Shown here: piece by piece, positions 25,947 to 34,143 of the stretch
Layout of the letters: each line of letters begins with the position of its first letter
Position numbering within the stretch: position 1 is the first letter of the stretch
Assembly (NCBI GenBank): GCA_051251645.1
Contig: JBPOEY010000002.1
Coordinates: 744,001-808,000 of the forward strand
Source of the DNA: Litorimonas sp051251645
Lineage (GTDB): Bacteria > Pseudomonadota > Alphaproteobacteria > Caulobacterales > Maricaulaceae
Length of the DNA stretch: 64,000 nt
Reading direction: 5' to 3'
The notes under the pieces: generated by a model
Told to the model about the DNA's origin: nothing
The model's input: the letters and a program-made list of their open reading frames with translations, nothing else
The model's database searches: none
Program-made: the position numbers and the translations under genes

Positions 25947-28159
25947 TGCCGGACCTCATCCAAATATCTGAGGATCTGACTTTTGCGCTGTCCAATGCGC
26001 ATTTCGCCTATGTCTTCCGAGTCTCAAAGGAAGGCATTCCCGAACATTTGCATTATGGCGGGCCACTATCGGACCCCCTTAGCGTTCCGCGCCACCTTCG
26101 CCGGATGAACCGACATGTCGTGCCGACGTTTCAGGGCACGCCCTATTATTCACTGTCCGATACGCCGCAAGAATATCCAAGCTTTGGCACGTCTGACTAT
26201 CGTTTTCCCGCTTTTCACGGACAGAATGTAGACGGCAATACGGTTTTTTCTCTATTGTATGAAACGCACGAAATCGTTGCGTCGAAGCCGCCACTCGACG
26301 GGCTACCGTCATCGCGAGGGGGCGATTCTCAGACACTCATCATCACACTCCAAGATCGCTTGCATGGCCTGCGAGTCGCGCTGTCTTACACGATTTGGGA
26401 AAATTACGGCGTCCTTGCGCGTTCTATCACCTTCGAAAACTTGAGCGAGCGCGACATTGATCTACAGCATGTGTTTTCAAGCACGCTCAACCTTCCCGCA
26501 GACGATTATGAAATTCAGTATTTTCACGGCACATGGTCGCGCGAATTCAATGAAGACCGTATCGCTCTGCCGCAGGGTCGTTTTATTGCAGACAGCGCAC
26601 GCGGGACATCTTCCGCCGCGCATAACTCCTATGTCGCAATCCTGCAGGCCGGCACAACAGAGAGCTTTGGACGCTGTTATGGCACAACATTGGTCTATTC
26701 GGGCAACTTCGCCATCAGCGTGGAAAAAGGCGAATTTGATGATGTCCGCGTGTTGGTCGGGATCAATCCGTTCAATTTCAATTGGCGTTTAGAGCCGGAC
26801 CAGACATTCACAACGCCGGAAGCTTTGCATGCTTATTCTGGCAGTGGACTGCGGACCTTGTCGCATCATTGGCATGATTTTATTCGCGATAAAGTCTCGC
26901 CAGAGCGGTTCCGCAATGTCCCCCGTCCGACTTATCTCAACACGTGGGAAGCGGCCTATTTCGATGTCGAAGAGGACAATGTTCTTGCGCTGGCGGAGAC
27001 GGCCAAGAGCCTTGGCGTCGACATGCTGGTGCTGGATGATGGTTGGTTCGAGGGGCGTAAGGACGATACGTCGTCGCTTGGCGATTGGCACGCGGATCCG
27101 GTGCGCTTCCCGTCCGGTATTCCAGCGCTCGCAGCAAGGGTTAAAGCCAAGGGCTTGAAATTCGGTATTTGGTTCGAGCCGGAAATGGTCAATCCGCGCA
27201 GTCGGCTTTATACGCAGCATCCCGATTGGATTCTCCAAGTTCCGGGACGCACCTCGTCGTTAGGTCGCAATCAACTCACCCTTGATCTGTCCCGCGACGA
27301 TGTTCAGGATTACCTGTTCGGGTCCATCGACACGATCCTCTCCTGTGGCGACGTCGATTATGTGAAGTGGGATATGAACCGCACGATGACGGAAGTGGGC
27401 AGTGCGGTTCAGCCTCCTCAACGTCAGCAAGAGACGTCGCATCGCTATATGCTCGGTCTCTATGCCTTATTGGACCGATTGATGGTGGCCTATCCAGAGG
27501 TGTTGTTTGAGAATTGTGCGTCGGGCGGCAACCGCTTTGACCTCGGAATGCTCTCTTACATGCCACAGGGATGGATTTCCGACATGTGCGATCCGATTGG
27601 ACGGCTCGCGATTATTGGCGGTGCGTCACACTTGTTTCCGCTCGACGTTATGGCGGCCTATATTGGCCCCTCACCGAACCATCAAAATGGGCGCATTTCG
27701 TCCCTACGCACGCGTTTCCTTGCAGGGGCGTTCTGTGCCGCACGCGGCGTGTCGCTCAACGAGATGGATATTGCCGCGCATCAGGGCGAAATCATTGACT
27801 GGATGCGTTTCGCTCAGAACACCAAAGTTGATATGGTCGGTGGGCGTTTCGACCGGGTGAAAAAAACGGGCAATGAGGTTGCGTGGCAATATTCATCGCG
27901 CGATGGACAGACAGTCTACCTCACTTATTTCCACATTCTTTCTGGCCCAAACATGCCGGCGCGCCGAATTTTTTTCGTGGGCTTAGAGCCGACCGCCGAT
28001 TATCAACTCGCCGATAGTGACGAAACCTATCGCGGCGATGCGTTGATGCAGAGCGGTCTGCCCATGCCTCGCATATCCATCGGGGAGGTGGCGCCCGGCA
28101 TTCGATGCATGCCCGAAGGAGATTTTAGTGCTCATCTCTTTGTTTTGCGACGAATTTAG
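25946..28159 (+). CDS. Alpha-galactosidase, glycoside hydrolase family 36
   Basis: A retaining exo-galactosidase of 737 residues that removes alpha-linked galactose from melibiose, raffinose or similar sugars. The nucleophile is Asp476 in DYVKWDMNR and the acid/base is Asp546 in WISDMCDPIGR, 70 residues apart as in characterised GH36 enzymes. LVLDDGWFEGRKDD and KFGIWFEPEMVNPRS form other walls of the active site. There is no signal peptide, so it acts in the cytoplasm after uptake. I chose ATG 25946 because it overlaps the symporter stop (TAATG) and the residues before it are out-of-frame symporter sequence. An SGLT-like symporter follows 68 bases downstream. Confidence 0.95.
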   Translation: MPDLIQISEDLTFALSNAHFAYVFRVSKEGIPEHLHYGGPLSDPLSVPRHLRRMNRHVVPTFQGTPYYSLSDTPQEYPSFGTSDYRFPAFHGQNVDGNTVFSLLYETHEIVASKPPLDGLPSSRGGDSQTLIITLQDRLHGLRVALSYTIWENYGVLARSITFENLSERDIDLQHVFSSTLNLPADDYEIQYFHGTWSREFNEDRIALPQGRFIADSARGTSSAAHNSYVAILQAGTTESFGRCYGTTLVYSGNFAISVEKGEFDDVRVLVGINPFNFNWRLEPDQTFTTPEALHAYSGSGLRTLSHHWHDFIRDKVSPERFRNVPRPTYLNTWEAAYFDVEEDNVLALAETAKSLGVDMLVLDDGWFEGRKDDTSSLGDWHADPVRFPSGIPALAARVKAKGLKFGIWFEPEMVNPRSRLYTQHPDWILQVPGRTSSLGRNQLTLDLSRDDVQDYLFGSIDTILSCGDVDYVKWDMNRTMTEVGSAVQPPQRQQETSHRYMLGLYALLDRLMVAYPEVLFENCASGGNRFDLGMLSYMPQGWISDMCDPIGRLAIIGGASHLFPLDVMAAYIGPSPNHQNGRISSLRTRFLAGAFCAARGVSLNEMDIAAHQGEIIDWMRFAQNTKVDMVGGRFDRVKKTGNEVAWQYSSRDGQTVYLTYFHILSGPNMPARRIFFVGLEPTADYQLADSDETYRGDALMQSGLPMPRISIGEVAPGIRCMPEGDFSAHLFVLRRI

Positions 28160-28227
28160 GGCAGGGCCGCGAGAAAATGACCTCGGATTCGGGGCGAGGG
28201 GCCCGATAAAAGGGCGTGGGGATTACA

Positions 28228-29736
28228 ATGGAACTCAGTTTCAGCCAATTTGCGGTGTTTTTGGGTATAACGGGTTTAATTGCCTTTTTGACCTATTGGT
28301 TCTGTCGCGGCAGTGCGGCGCGCGGCGCTGGAGTCGACGGAGAGAAAGAGTATTTCCTCGCAGGCGGCGGTCTGAAGTGGTATTTTGTTGCGGGGTCAAT
28401 CACGCTCACCAACCTCTCGACGGATCAGCTCGTTGGCATGAACGGCGCGCAAATGGCGTTGTTAGCGTGGTGGGAATTGGCGGCGGTCGCGGGCCTGATG
28501 ATGCTGACCTTCATCTTTATTCCGGTCTATTATAAATATAAATGCACGACGACGACGGAGCTACTGGAACGTCGTTATAATAATGTGCATATTCGAGCCC
28601 TGATTTCGATCTTATTTCTACTCGGCAATATTTTCATCTTCTTGCCCGCGATCCTCTATGGCGGATCACTGTTCATGATCAATTTGTTCGGCCTGGATTT
28701 TGGGTTCATGCTCTTTGGGCAGAACGTCGACATCTTCGTTATCGCCGCGCTCTTCGCGATTGTTGGGGCGGCCTATGCGATCTTTGGGGGTCTCCGGGCT
28801 GTGGCGGTGTCAGACACATTTTCTGGCATTCTTCTCCTGACCTTGGCGATCGCGGTCACGATTATTTCGCTCAATGCCATTGGCTGGGACTTCTCTGGAA
28901 TTCCTAAGGAGCGCCTGACGATGATCGGAGCGCCTGATAGCGATATTCCCTTTGCGACCTTGTTCACGGGCATGTTGTTTATCCAGATGTTCTACTGGTC
29001 AACCAACCAGACGATCACACAGCGTGCGATGGCGTCGCCAACCGTTAAGGAAGCACAAAAAGGTATCTTGGCGGCCGCAGGCATTCGCTTACTAATCATC
29101 CCGCCGATCATCGTTGTGCCAGGCATCGTCGCCTTTAAACTATACGGTGATATTGGTGACGCGACCTATGGTCGGCTCGTCGGCGATGTTCTTCCGACTT
29201 GGATTTCTGGTGCATTTGCGGCGGCCATTGCGGCGGCTGTGTTGACGACGTTCAATTCTATTTTGAACGCATCAGCCGCGCTCTGGGTGATGGATATTCA
29301 CGAAACCTATGTGAATAAAAAACCCAATGTAAAACGTCTATCGCTCTGGGTGTCTATCGCGATGGTCTTGCTGGGTTTTGCGATGATCCCGATCTTCAAT
29401 AATCCAGAACAATCCATCATTGATTTAGTGCAACGCTTGTATGGCTTACTGTCCATGCCGATCCTTTCGGCCTTTGTCGTCGGGCTCTTGTTCCGCAATG
29501 TGAACCCTTACGCGATGATTGTCGCTGTGATTGCTGGCGTCGGGTTTTATGGTTGGGCGACAAATCCACTCGGGGAAACACCCGGGATTGCGCTACACTA
29601 TATTCACGTCATGGCCGTGACTTTATTAGGCGGAGTCGCGCTCGCGCTCCTGCTCAGCACAGCCTTTGGTAAACGACCGATTTGGGATGCGCATAATGTC
29701 TTTGGGCGTGCAGGCCGTGATGCGGTGAGTGTTTAA
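28228..29736 (+). CDS. SGLT-like sodium:sugar symporter (SSS family)
   Basis: A 502-residue inner-membrane symporter with about fourteen hydrophobic helices. The first Na+-site helix reads SITLTNLSTDQLVGMNGAQM, and FYWSTNQTITQRAMASPTVKEAQ is the motif of bacterial SGLT-like Na+/glucose and Na+/galactose carriers. The start at 28228 follows a GGGG tract; an in-frame GTG at 28216 is possible but has no ribosome site. Next to the alpha-galactosidase, import of a galactoside or galactose is the simplest inference. It ends 27 bases before the convergent flagellar gene. Confidence 0.91.
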   Translation: MELSFSQFAVFLGITGLIAFLTYWFCRGSAARGAGVDGEKEYFLAGGGLKWYFVAGSITLTNLSTDQLVGMNGAQMALLAWWELAAVAGLMMLTFIFIPVYYKYKCTTTTELLERRYNNVHIRALISILFLLGNIFIFLPAILYGGSLFMINLFGLDFGFMLFGQNVDIFVIAALFAIVGAAYAIFGGLRAVAVSDTFSGILLLTLAIAVTIISLNAIGWDFSGIPKERLTMIGAPDSDIPFATLFTGMLFIQMFYWSTNQTITQRAMASPTVKEAQKGILAAAGIRLLIIPPIIVVPGIVAFKLYGDIGDATYGRLVGDVLPTWISGAFAAAIAAAVLTTFNSILNASAALWVMDIHETYVNKKPNVKRLSLWVSIAMVLLGFAMIPIFNNPEQSIIDLVQRLYGLLSMPILSAFVVGLLFRNVNPYAMIVAVIAGVGFYGWATNPLGETPGIALHYIHVMAVTLLGGVALALLLSTAFGKRPIWDAHNVFGRAGRDAVSV

Positions 29737-29763
29737 AGTCACGGCGATGGTTGTGACAGACGT

Positions 29764-30351
29764 CTAGCCTTTGTTACGCCATTCGGCGTGACGGTTGGCG
29801 ATCAACAGACTGATACGGTAGGATTGCTCCTCACCCATTTCGGCCATGATGACGCCCGCGCGGGCGCTATCAATTTCGCGCAAAAACCCTGCGGCGAAGG
29901 CTGGGTCCATCCGGTCGAAAATGGCGGCAGCATTCTTGGGTTTCATGGTCGAATACATTTCAACCAAGTGAGAGATATCTGCGCCCGCAACGACGTCGAT
30001 CTGAGCCGTCATGGCTTTCAATTCATCCCGGGTCTTTTCCATGTCGCCAAGACGGGCTTGGATCGTGTTTTCCAAATCTTCTAGTTCAGCCTCTCGCAGG
30101 TCAAGCTTAGCTGCGCGGGTTTGTAAAGCCTTATGGCGCGGTTCAAACGCGGCGACCAAAGCTGGGGTGAGGCAGGCCGCGTTTTTCGCGCCCTTATTAG
30201 CGTCTAGGGTAGCGTCATCTGTAGGGGTCGTCAGGGTTGTTTCCGGAGTCGACTTTGGCGTCATGACGTCAGCGGGGTTCAGGGCCGCGACTTCCAGTGC
30301 GCCGAACCCAGCAAAGCCAATAGCCAAGACGATCAGGATGGACGATTTCAT
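29764..30351 (-). CDS. MotE-like flagellar protein
   Basis: A 195-residue protein with an N-terminal membrane anchor or signal (residues 4-24), a Thr/Pro-rich linker, a coiled coil (about 68-118: RAAKLDLREAELEDLENTI) and a C-terminal domain like MgtE-N/FliG-middle folds (YSTMKPKNAAAIFDRMDPAF, residues 129-148). This is the arrangement of MotE, a periplasmic protein needed for stator function in rhizobia. It is the last gene of a three-gene leftward operon behind fliL and a DUF6468-like gene, with a four-base overlap upstream. Confidence 0.8.
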   Translation of the reverse strand: MKSSILIVLAIGFAGFGALEVAALNPADVMTPKSTPETTLTTPTDDATLDANKGAKNAACLTPALVAAFEPRHKALQTRAAKLDLREAELEDLENTIQARLGDMEKTRDELKAMTAQIDVVAGADISHLVEMYSTMKPKNAAAIFDRMDPAFAAGFLREIDSARAGVIMAEMGEEQSYRISLLIANRHAEWRNKG

Positions 30352-30851
30352 GCGACGTGACTCCGGCGTGTAGGCGCGGACGTCGCCGTATCGATGGGGC
30401 CTGTTTGGCTTGAGACGACGCGTGGCATTGCCGCCGTATGGCGTTTCATATCAGCCATAACCTTCAGTAGCCCTTCCGTTGTCTTGAGGGCTTTGCGACG
30501 CGCGCCGGGGATTTCAATCTCGACAATCTGTTTCAAGGTATTTGTCGCCTGTTCCGCCTCAACCACTTTGACATCGCAATCCGTCATGATGCGTTCCAAG
30601 CGTGCGGCTTTGCTCTCGGCATCCGCCATCAGACCTTTGATCTCTTCGATGGATTCGAACAATTCTCCCCGCGCTGTCGTCGCGGCGGCGTGGGTGCGTT
30701 CAATCGCTTCAGTCAGAGTCACGATGGATGCGCCAACACCACTTTTCAGATCGTTAAGTTTCTTAAGGCGTTGGGACAGCATCCAGCAATAAAACGCAGA
30801 TGCACCACACAGCACGATGAGCAGGATATCCTTGATAAATTCGATCTCCAT
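30348..30851 (-). CDS. DUF6468-like flagellar-cluster membrane protein
   Basis: A 167-residue protein with one N-terminal membrane helix (residues 6-24) and a cytoplasmic, largely alpha-helical remainder, rich in Ala and charged residues (for example ESKAARLERIMTDCDVKVVE). Proteins of this build lie between fliL and motE homologues in many alphaproteobacteria and are listed as DUF6468. I chose ATG 30851 because AGGA lies eight bases upstream; an ATG at 30860 has none. Function is unknown; a link to the basal body or the stators is suggested by its neighbours. Confidence 0.72.
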   Translation of the reverse strand: MEIEFIKDILLIVLCGASAFYCWMLSQRLKKLNDLKSGVGASIVTLTEAIERTHAAATTARGELFESIEEIKGLMADAESKAARLERIMTDCDVKVVEAEQATNTLKQIVEIEIPGARRKALKTTEGLLKVMADMKRHTAAMPRVVSSQTGPIDTATSAPTRRSHVA

Positions 30852-30861
30852 AGGGTCCATC

Positions 30862-31383
30862 CTAGCTGGTCAGCAGAAAGTCGGTGATGAGAACATTGGC
30901 GATGACGTCCTGTCCAGTGACCACGCGGGCGCGGTGCAAAAGGGCGCGTTTCATACGCATGTGAAAACTGGGGTCCGCCAATTGGCTGGGCTCAAGCGCG
31001 CGCAAATAAGTCGTAAACGCGTCGCGGAGCCGGGCGGCATCAATATCTGGATCTTTGTCCCACACTTCAATGGCAATACCCAAACGCAATGTTTGTCCGC
31101 GTGTCCCCGCCGTAATAGTCATGGGATCTAACGCTAAGACATATTCCGGCTTGGGCGGTGTCCAGTCTGCAGAGTGAGTCGCGGCCGTAGGCTCTTCGAT
31201 TGGGGCGGGCGCGGGCGCAGGGGCGGATTGACCCGTGAACCATGTTGCGCCGAATGTGGCTCCAAAAATAAGCACAGGCGCGAGGATTGTTAACAGTTTT
31301 CCGCTTTTTTTAGGCGCAGCGACACCGTCCCCTGCAGTCGCAGGCGCGGCGGGTTTCCCCTTTTTCTTCTTCATTATGGCCAT
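30862..31383 (-). CDS. fliL: Flagellar basal-body protein FliL
   Basis: A 173-residue inner-membrane protein near the stators. The N-terminus is very basic (MKKKKGKPAAP), then one membrane helix at about residues 30-48, an Ala/Pro linker (SAPAPAPAPIEEP) and a periplasmic FliL domain with VLALDPMTITAGTRGQTLRLGI and LLHRARVVTGQDVIANVLITDFLLT. It is the first gene of the leftward operon and divergent from fliF. FliL supports motor torque and stator recruitment in other bacteria. A second, FliL-like gene lies at 47888-48433. Confidence 0.85.
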   Translation of the reverse strand: MAIMKKKKGKPAAPATAGDGVAAPKKSGKLLTILAPVLIFGATFGATWFTGQSAPAPAPAPIEEPTAATHSADWTPPKPEYVLALDPMTITAGTRGQTLRLGIAIEVWDKDPDIDAARLRDAFTTYLRALEPSQLADPSFHMRMKRALLHRARVVTGQDVIANVLITDFLLTS

Positions 31384-31416
31384 GATTGGCGCCCAGCTTT
31401 TGTTGCGAATCCAGAT

Positions 31417-31446
31417 TAACGGCTTCGAAACTGTTTTGAGCCGTTA
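31417..31446. repeat. Inverted repeat in the fliL/fliF divergent region
   Basis: TAACGGCT at 31417-31424 and AGCCGTTA at 31439-31446 are perfect inverted copies of eight bases, 14 bases apart. The spacing is near one and a half helical turns, so it could be a dimeric operator or a short stem. It lies four bases left of the CtrA-like box. Confidence 0.45.
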
Positions 31447-31449
31447 CGG

Positions 31450-31464
31450 TAAACACTAGATTAA
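31450..31464. promoter_or_regulatory. Candidate CtrA-type box between fliL and fliF
   Basis: TAAA-N7-TTAA (seven of eight consensus bases of TTAA-N7-TTAA), followed by another TTAA at 31469-31472. In Caulobacter CtrA binds such boxes at early flagellar promoters. The assignment rests on the short motif and the position only. Confidence 0.35.
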
Positions 31465-31526
31465 CGAATTAACGTTTAGAGCGGTCGGGCAAGTGGTGTG
31501 CAGGATGCACGTTTAGCGAGCTCAGG

Positions 31527-33191
31527 ATGAACCCGATTGCCGTACTTAGATCTCTGTCGTTACAACAGAAGATCATCAGCGCCGCCGCTGTTGTCGCGAC
31601 TTTGTTCGTGCTCAGCTTGATTGCGCAACAAGTGTCCAAACCGACACTGTCACTTCTCTATGCCGATTTGGAACCTCAGACTGCAGGCGAAATCATTGCT
31701 CGTCTGGATACAATGGACGTGGCGTATCGCGTTCAAGGAGGGGCGATCTATGCCGAGGCGTCGCGCCGTGATTCGCTCCGCTTAGAACTCGCACGCGATA
31801 GCCTGCCGCGCCAAGATGTCGTCGGCTATGAGCTGTTCGATGGGATGAATAGTTTCGCTATGTCGTCCGATATGTTCGATACGGCCTATTGGCGTGCGAA
31901 AGAAGGTGAACTGGCGCGGACGGTTCTGGCGATGCCAAACGTTCGCTCTGCCCGGGTTCATATCGGACAAGGTGCAGGTCGCGGGTTAACCGCACGCCGC
32001 CTTCCTGCCACAGCGTCTGTCACTGTCGAGGCTGATCCCCCCATTAATGCGCGGAATGCGCAAGCGCTGCAGCATATTATTGGGTCTGCCGTGCCGGGTC
32101 TGAAACCCGAAGATGTCGCCATTGTTGATACGCGGGCGGGGCTGTTGGCGGGTCCCGGTGTGGATGACCGCACGTCGGCAGATGCGTCTGGGGAACTGGG
32201 TCGTGCCGCAGCCCTAAAATCAGAATTACTCGGCATGCTCGAAGCGCGCGTCGGGGCGGGCAATGTCCGGGTCAATGTCGCCTTGGATTTGGAGACGGAT
32301 CGGGTCAACACGACCCAGCGCAAGTTCGATCCCAATGGTCGGGTTATTCGGTCGACCACGACCAGCGATCGATCTGATCAAAGCGATGGCACAACGGGGG
32401 CCGTGACGGTGGCGTCTAATCTGCCAGAAGGGGCCGCCGGCGGCGGTAATTCAACCAGTGAACAAACTCAGACGAGCGAAACGACTCGCTATGAAATTTC
32501 TGAAATCCTGACAACGACCGAAAGCTTGCCGGGCAAAGTCACGCGGATGAGCGTTGCCATTCTTTTGGACCATACACGCGACGTGACGGAAGATGGCACC
32601 GTGACTTATACGCCGCGTACGGAGGAAGAGCTAAACGTTCTGCGGGATCTGGCGAGTGCGGCAGCGGGCCTTGATACGGAACGCGGCGATGTGCTTCGCG
32701 TCGATACATTGGCCTTCAACCGTCCCGAACCGGGTGAAATGATAACCCTGCCGGGCGCAGGCGCGCGATTTGTCGATAATTATGGCGGTCGTCTGGCTCA
32801 ATTGACCATTCTAAGTTTGTTGGCGTTGGGTCTTGGTTTCCTTGTCGTTCGACCTCTGATCAAAGCCTCACGCGGCGGCTTGACGTCCTCTCGCACTGTC
32901 GCGGGCGGTATGCTGTCTCCGATGAGCTTGACGGGGCCGGATGGCGCGAACGTTGATATGAATGATCCCGCCGCTGTCGCGGCGTCTATGGCCGTATCTG
33001 GCAATATTGGCGGACCGTCCGGGGCCGTCTTAGGCCTTCCTGCGCCTGATCCGAAATCCGAGCTTACTGAAGTCGTCGGTGAGAACCTTGATGATGCGGC
33101 CGCATTGCTTGCGAGCTGGCTCGAGCTGGATAAATCAAAGGTCTCATCAGAGACGCCCTCTGGTAAGGCTGAACCGGAGATTGCGGCATGA
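31527..33191 (+). CDS. fliF: Flagellar MS-ring protein FliF
   Basis: A 554-residue inner-membrane protein that builds the MS ring and founds the basal body. Membrane helices lie at about residues 20-38 (AAAVVATLFVLSLIAQQV) and 420-445 (LTILSLLALGLGFLVV). The periplasmic part has the ring-building motifs LSLLYADLEPQTAGEIIARL and RSARVHIGQGAGRG. The cytoplasmic tail ends in a FliG-binding-like segment (DDAAALLASWLELDKSKV). Its stop overlaps the next gene by four bases, and the operon continues fliH-like, fliN, fliP, fliG. Confidence 0.95.
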   Translation: MNPIAVLRSLSLQQKIISAAAVVATLFVLSLIAQQVSKPTLSLLYADLEPQTAGEIIARLDTMDVAYRVQGGAIYAEASRRDSLRLELARDSLPRQDVVGYELFDGMNSFAMSSDMFDTAYWRAKEGELARTVLAMPNVRSARVHIGQGAGRGLTARRLPATASVTVEADPPINARNAQALQHIIGSAVPGLKPEDVAIVDTRAGLLAGPGVDDRTSADASGELGRAAALKSELLGMLEARVGAGNVRVNVALDLETDRVNTTQRKFDPNGRVIRSTTTSDRSDQSDGTTGAVTVASNLPEGAAGGGNSTSEQTQTSETTRYEISEILTTTESLPGKVTRMSVAILLDHTRDVTEDGTVTYTPRTEEELNVLRDLASAAAGLDTERGDVLRVDTLAFNRPEPGEMITLPGAGARFVDNYGGRLAQLTILSLLALGLGFLVVRPLIKASRGGLTSSRTVAGGMLSPMSLTGPDGANVDMNDPAAVAASMAVSGNIGGPSGAVLGLPAPDPKSELTEVVGENLDDAAALLASWLELDKSKVSSETPSGKAEPEIAA

Positions 33192-33790
33192 GCAAGATCG
33201 TCCGGCTTCAGGTTCCCCCATTTGAGGCGACGCCGCCAACGTCCCTTGCGGCGCTACGTCGTCCTTTGATCAAACCCGAAACAACGCGCTGCGAGGCGCA
33301 TTGTCAGCTGTGTCCGTCCTGTGTGGCCGCGCAAGAAAAAGTTGTGAATGCGGCAAAGAAAGCAGCGTCCGATCTCGGCCTGCGTTTGTCGCAACTGGTC
33401 GAAGATGCGATTGCCAAACATGTGGCTCGGATCGAAGCCGAACAAACACAGCTTATCACAGCAGTTCTGGAAGGTGTCTTACCGCATCTAGCGGAGGCGA
33501 GTTTGCGTAGTGCTTTGCTGGATGAATTATCCGTTGCTGCCGATTCTTTACGGACTGCGCCCTTGCATTTGAGGAAAAACCCAGAGCTTGATCTCGGGCC
33601 TTTACCGAACAATGTGCAGGTTAAAATTGAGGATGATCCAACCGTGCCGATGAACCGCCTGGACCTGCGTGATGGCGACGGCACGACGCGGATTGACGCG
33701 CAAGTTTTGATTAATGCCTGCTTGGTTCGCCTCGGCAGACCTATTCTATACCCCCATTCTGATATGCCCCTTGCTGAGGTCGCCTCATGA
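33188..33790 (+). CDS. FliH-like export protein with a four-cysteine motif
   Basis: A 200-residue cytoplasmic protein in the place where alphaproteobacteria encode FliH (FlbE). Residues about 46-110 are helical (KVVNAAKKAASDLGLRLSQL), and the C-terminus has the alternating pattern of the FliH ATPase-binding domain (VQVKIEDDPTVPMNRLDLRD and ALINACLVRLG-like end). Unusual is the cluster C35-x3-C39-x2-C42-x2-C45 (CEAHCQLCPSC) near the N-terminus, which could bind a metal. Function as the FliI regulator is inferred from position and shape; sequence identity to known FliH is weak. It overlaps its neighbours by four bases on both sides. Confidence 0.6.
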   Translation: MSKIVRLQVPPFEATPPTSLAALRRPLIKPETTRCEAHCQLCPSCVAAQEKVVNAAKKAASDLGLRLSQLVEDAIAKHVARIEAEQTQLITAVLEGVLPHLAEASLRSALLDELSVAADSLRTAPLHLRKNPELDLGPLPNNVQVKIEDDPTVPMNRLDLRDGDGTTRIDAQVLINACLVRLGRPILYPHSDMPLAEVAS

Positions 33791-34143
33791 GCACTGACAC
33801 ACCCGCAAACGCTCTCCCTGATTCATCCGGCCAAGCCGTCCCGGAAGCGCCCGTGCTGGAGCGCCGCGATGAACATGGCGGCGCGAAATTTAAACGCTCC
33901 ATCTACGCGTTGCCTGTCACTGTTGATGTCGTCGTCGGATCGGCGCGGCCGACCGTGACTGAACTACTTGGCCTGGATGAGGGGAGCCTGTTAGCATTAG
34001 ACCGGGGGGTGGAAGATCCAGTTGATCTTTGTGTCGACGGTCGTGTTATCGCACGTGGTGAACTGGTTGAAATGGAAGATGGGGCAGGCATTGGCGTGCG
34101 GATCACACAGGTTGTTGATGTGGCCGAAGACGCGTTGGGATGA
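33787..34143 (+). CDS. fliN: Flagellar switch protein FliN
   Basis: A 118-residue C-ring component. The N-terminal 38 residues are a variable, Pro-rich tail; the rest is one SpoA domain with SIYALPVTVDVVVGSARPTV, ELLGLDEGSLLALDRGVEDP and ARGELVEMEDGAGIGVRIT. This matches FliN, which forms the base of the C ring and docks FliH. The start overlaps the FliH-like stop by four bases, and its end overlaps fliP by four bases (ATGA). Confidence 0.92.
   Translation: MSTDTPANALPDSSGQAVPEAPVLERRDEHGGAKFKRSIYALPVTVDVVVGSARPTVTELLGLDEGSLLALDRGVEDPVDLCVDGRVIARGELVEMEDGAGIGVRITQVVDVAEDALG

Noticed and set aside
26789..27238. Long minus-strand frame inside the alpha-galactosidase gene, and similar antisense frames inside the symporter and flagellar genes.
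   Set aside because: They lie wholly inside well-supported genes on the other strand and give Arg/Pro/Ser-rich products with no family features.
29738..29757. GTCAC and GTGAC inverted copies between the convergent SGLT-like and MotE-like genes.
   Set aside because: Five-base stem with a ten-base loop and no T run; too weak for a terminator.
31386..31407. TTGGCGCC followed by TTGC before fliF, as a sigma-54 promoter.
   Set aside because: The spacing between TGGC and TTGC is 12 bases; seven are needed.
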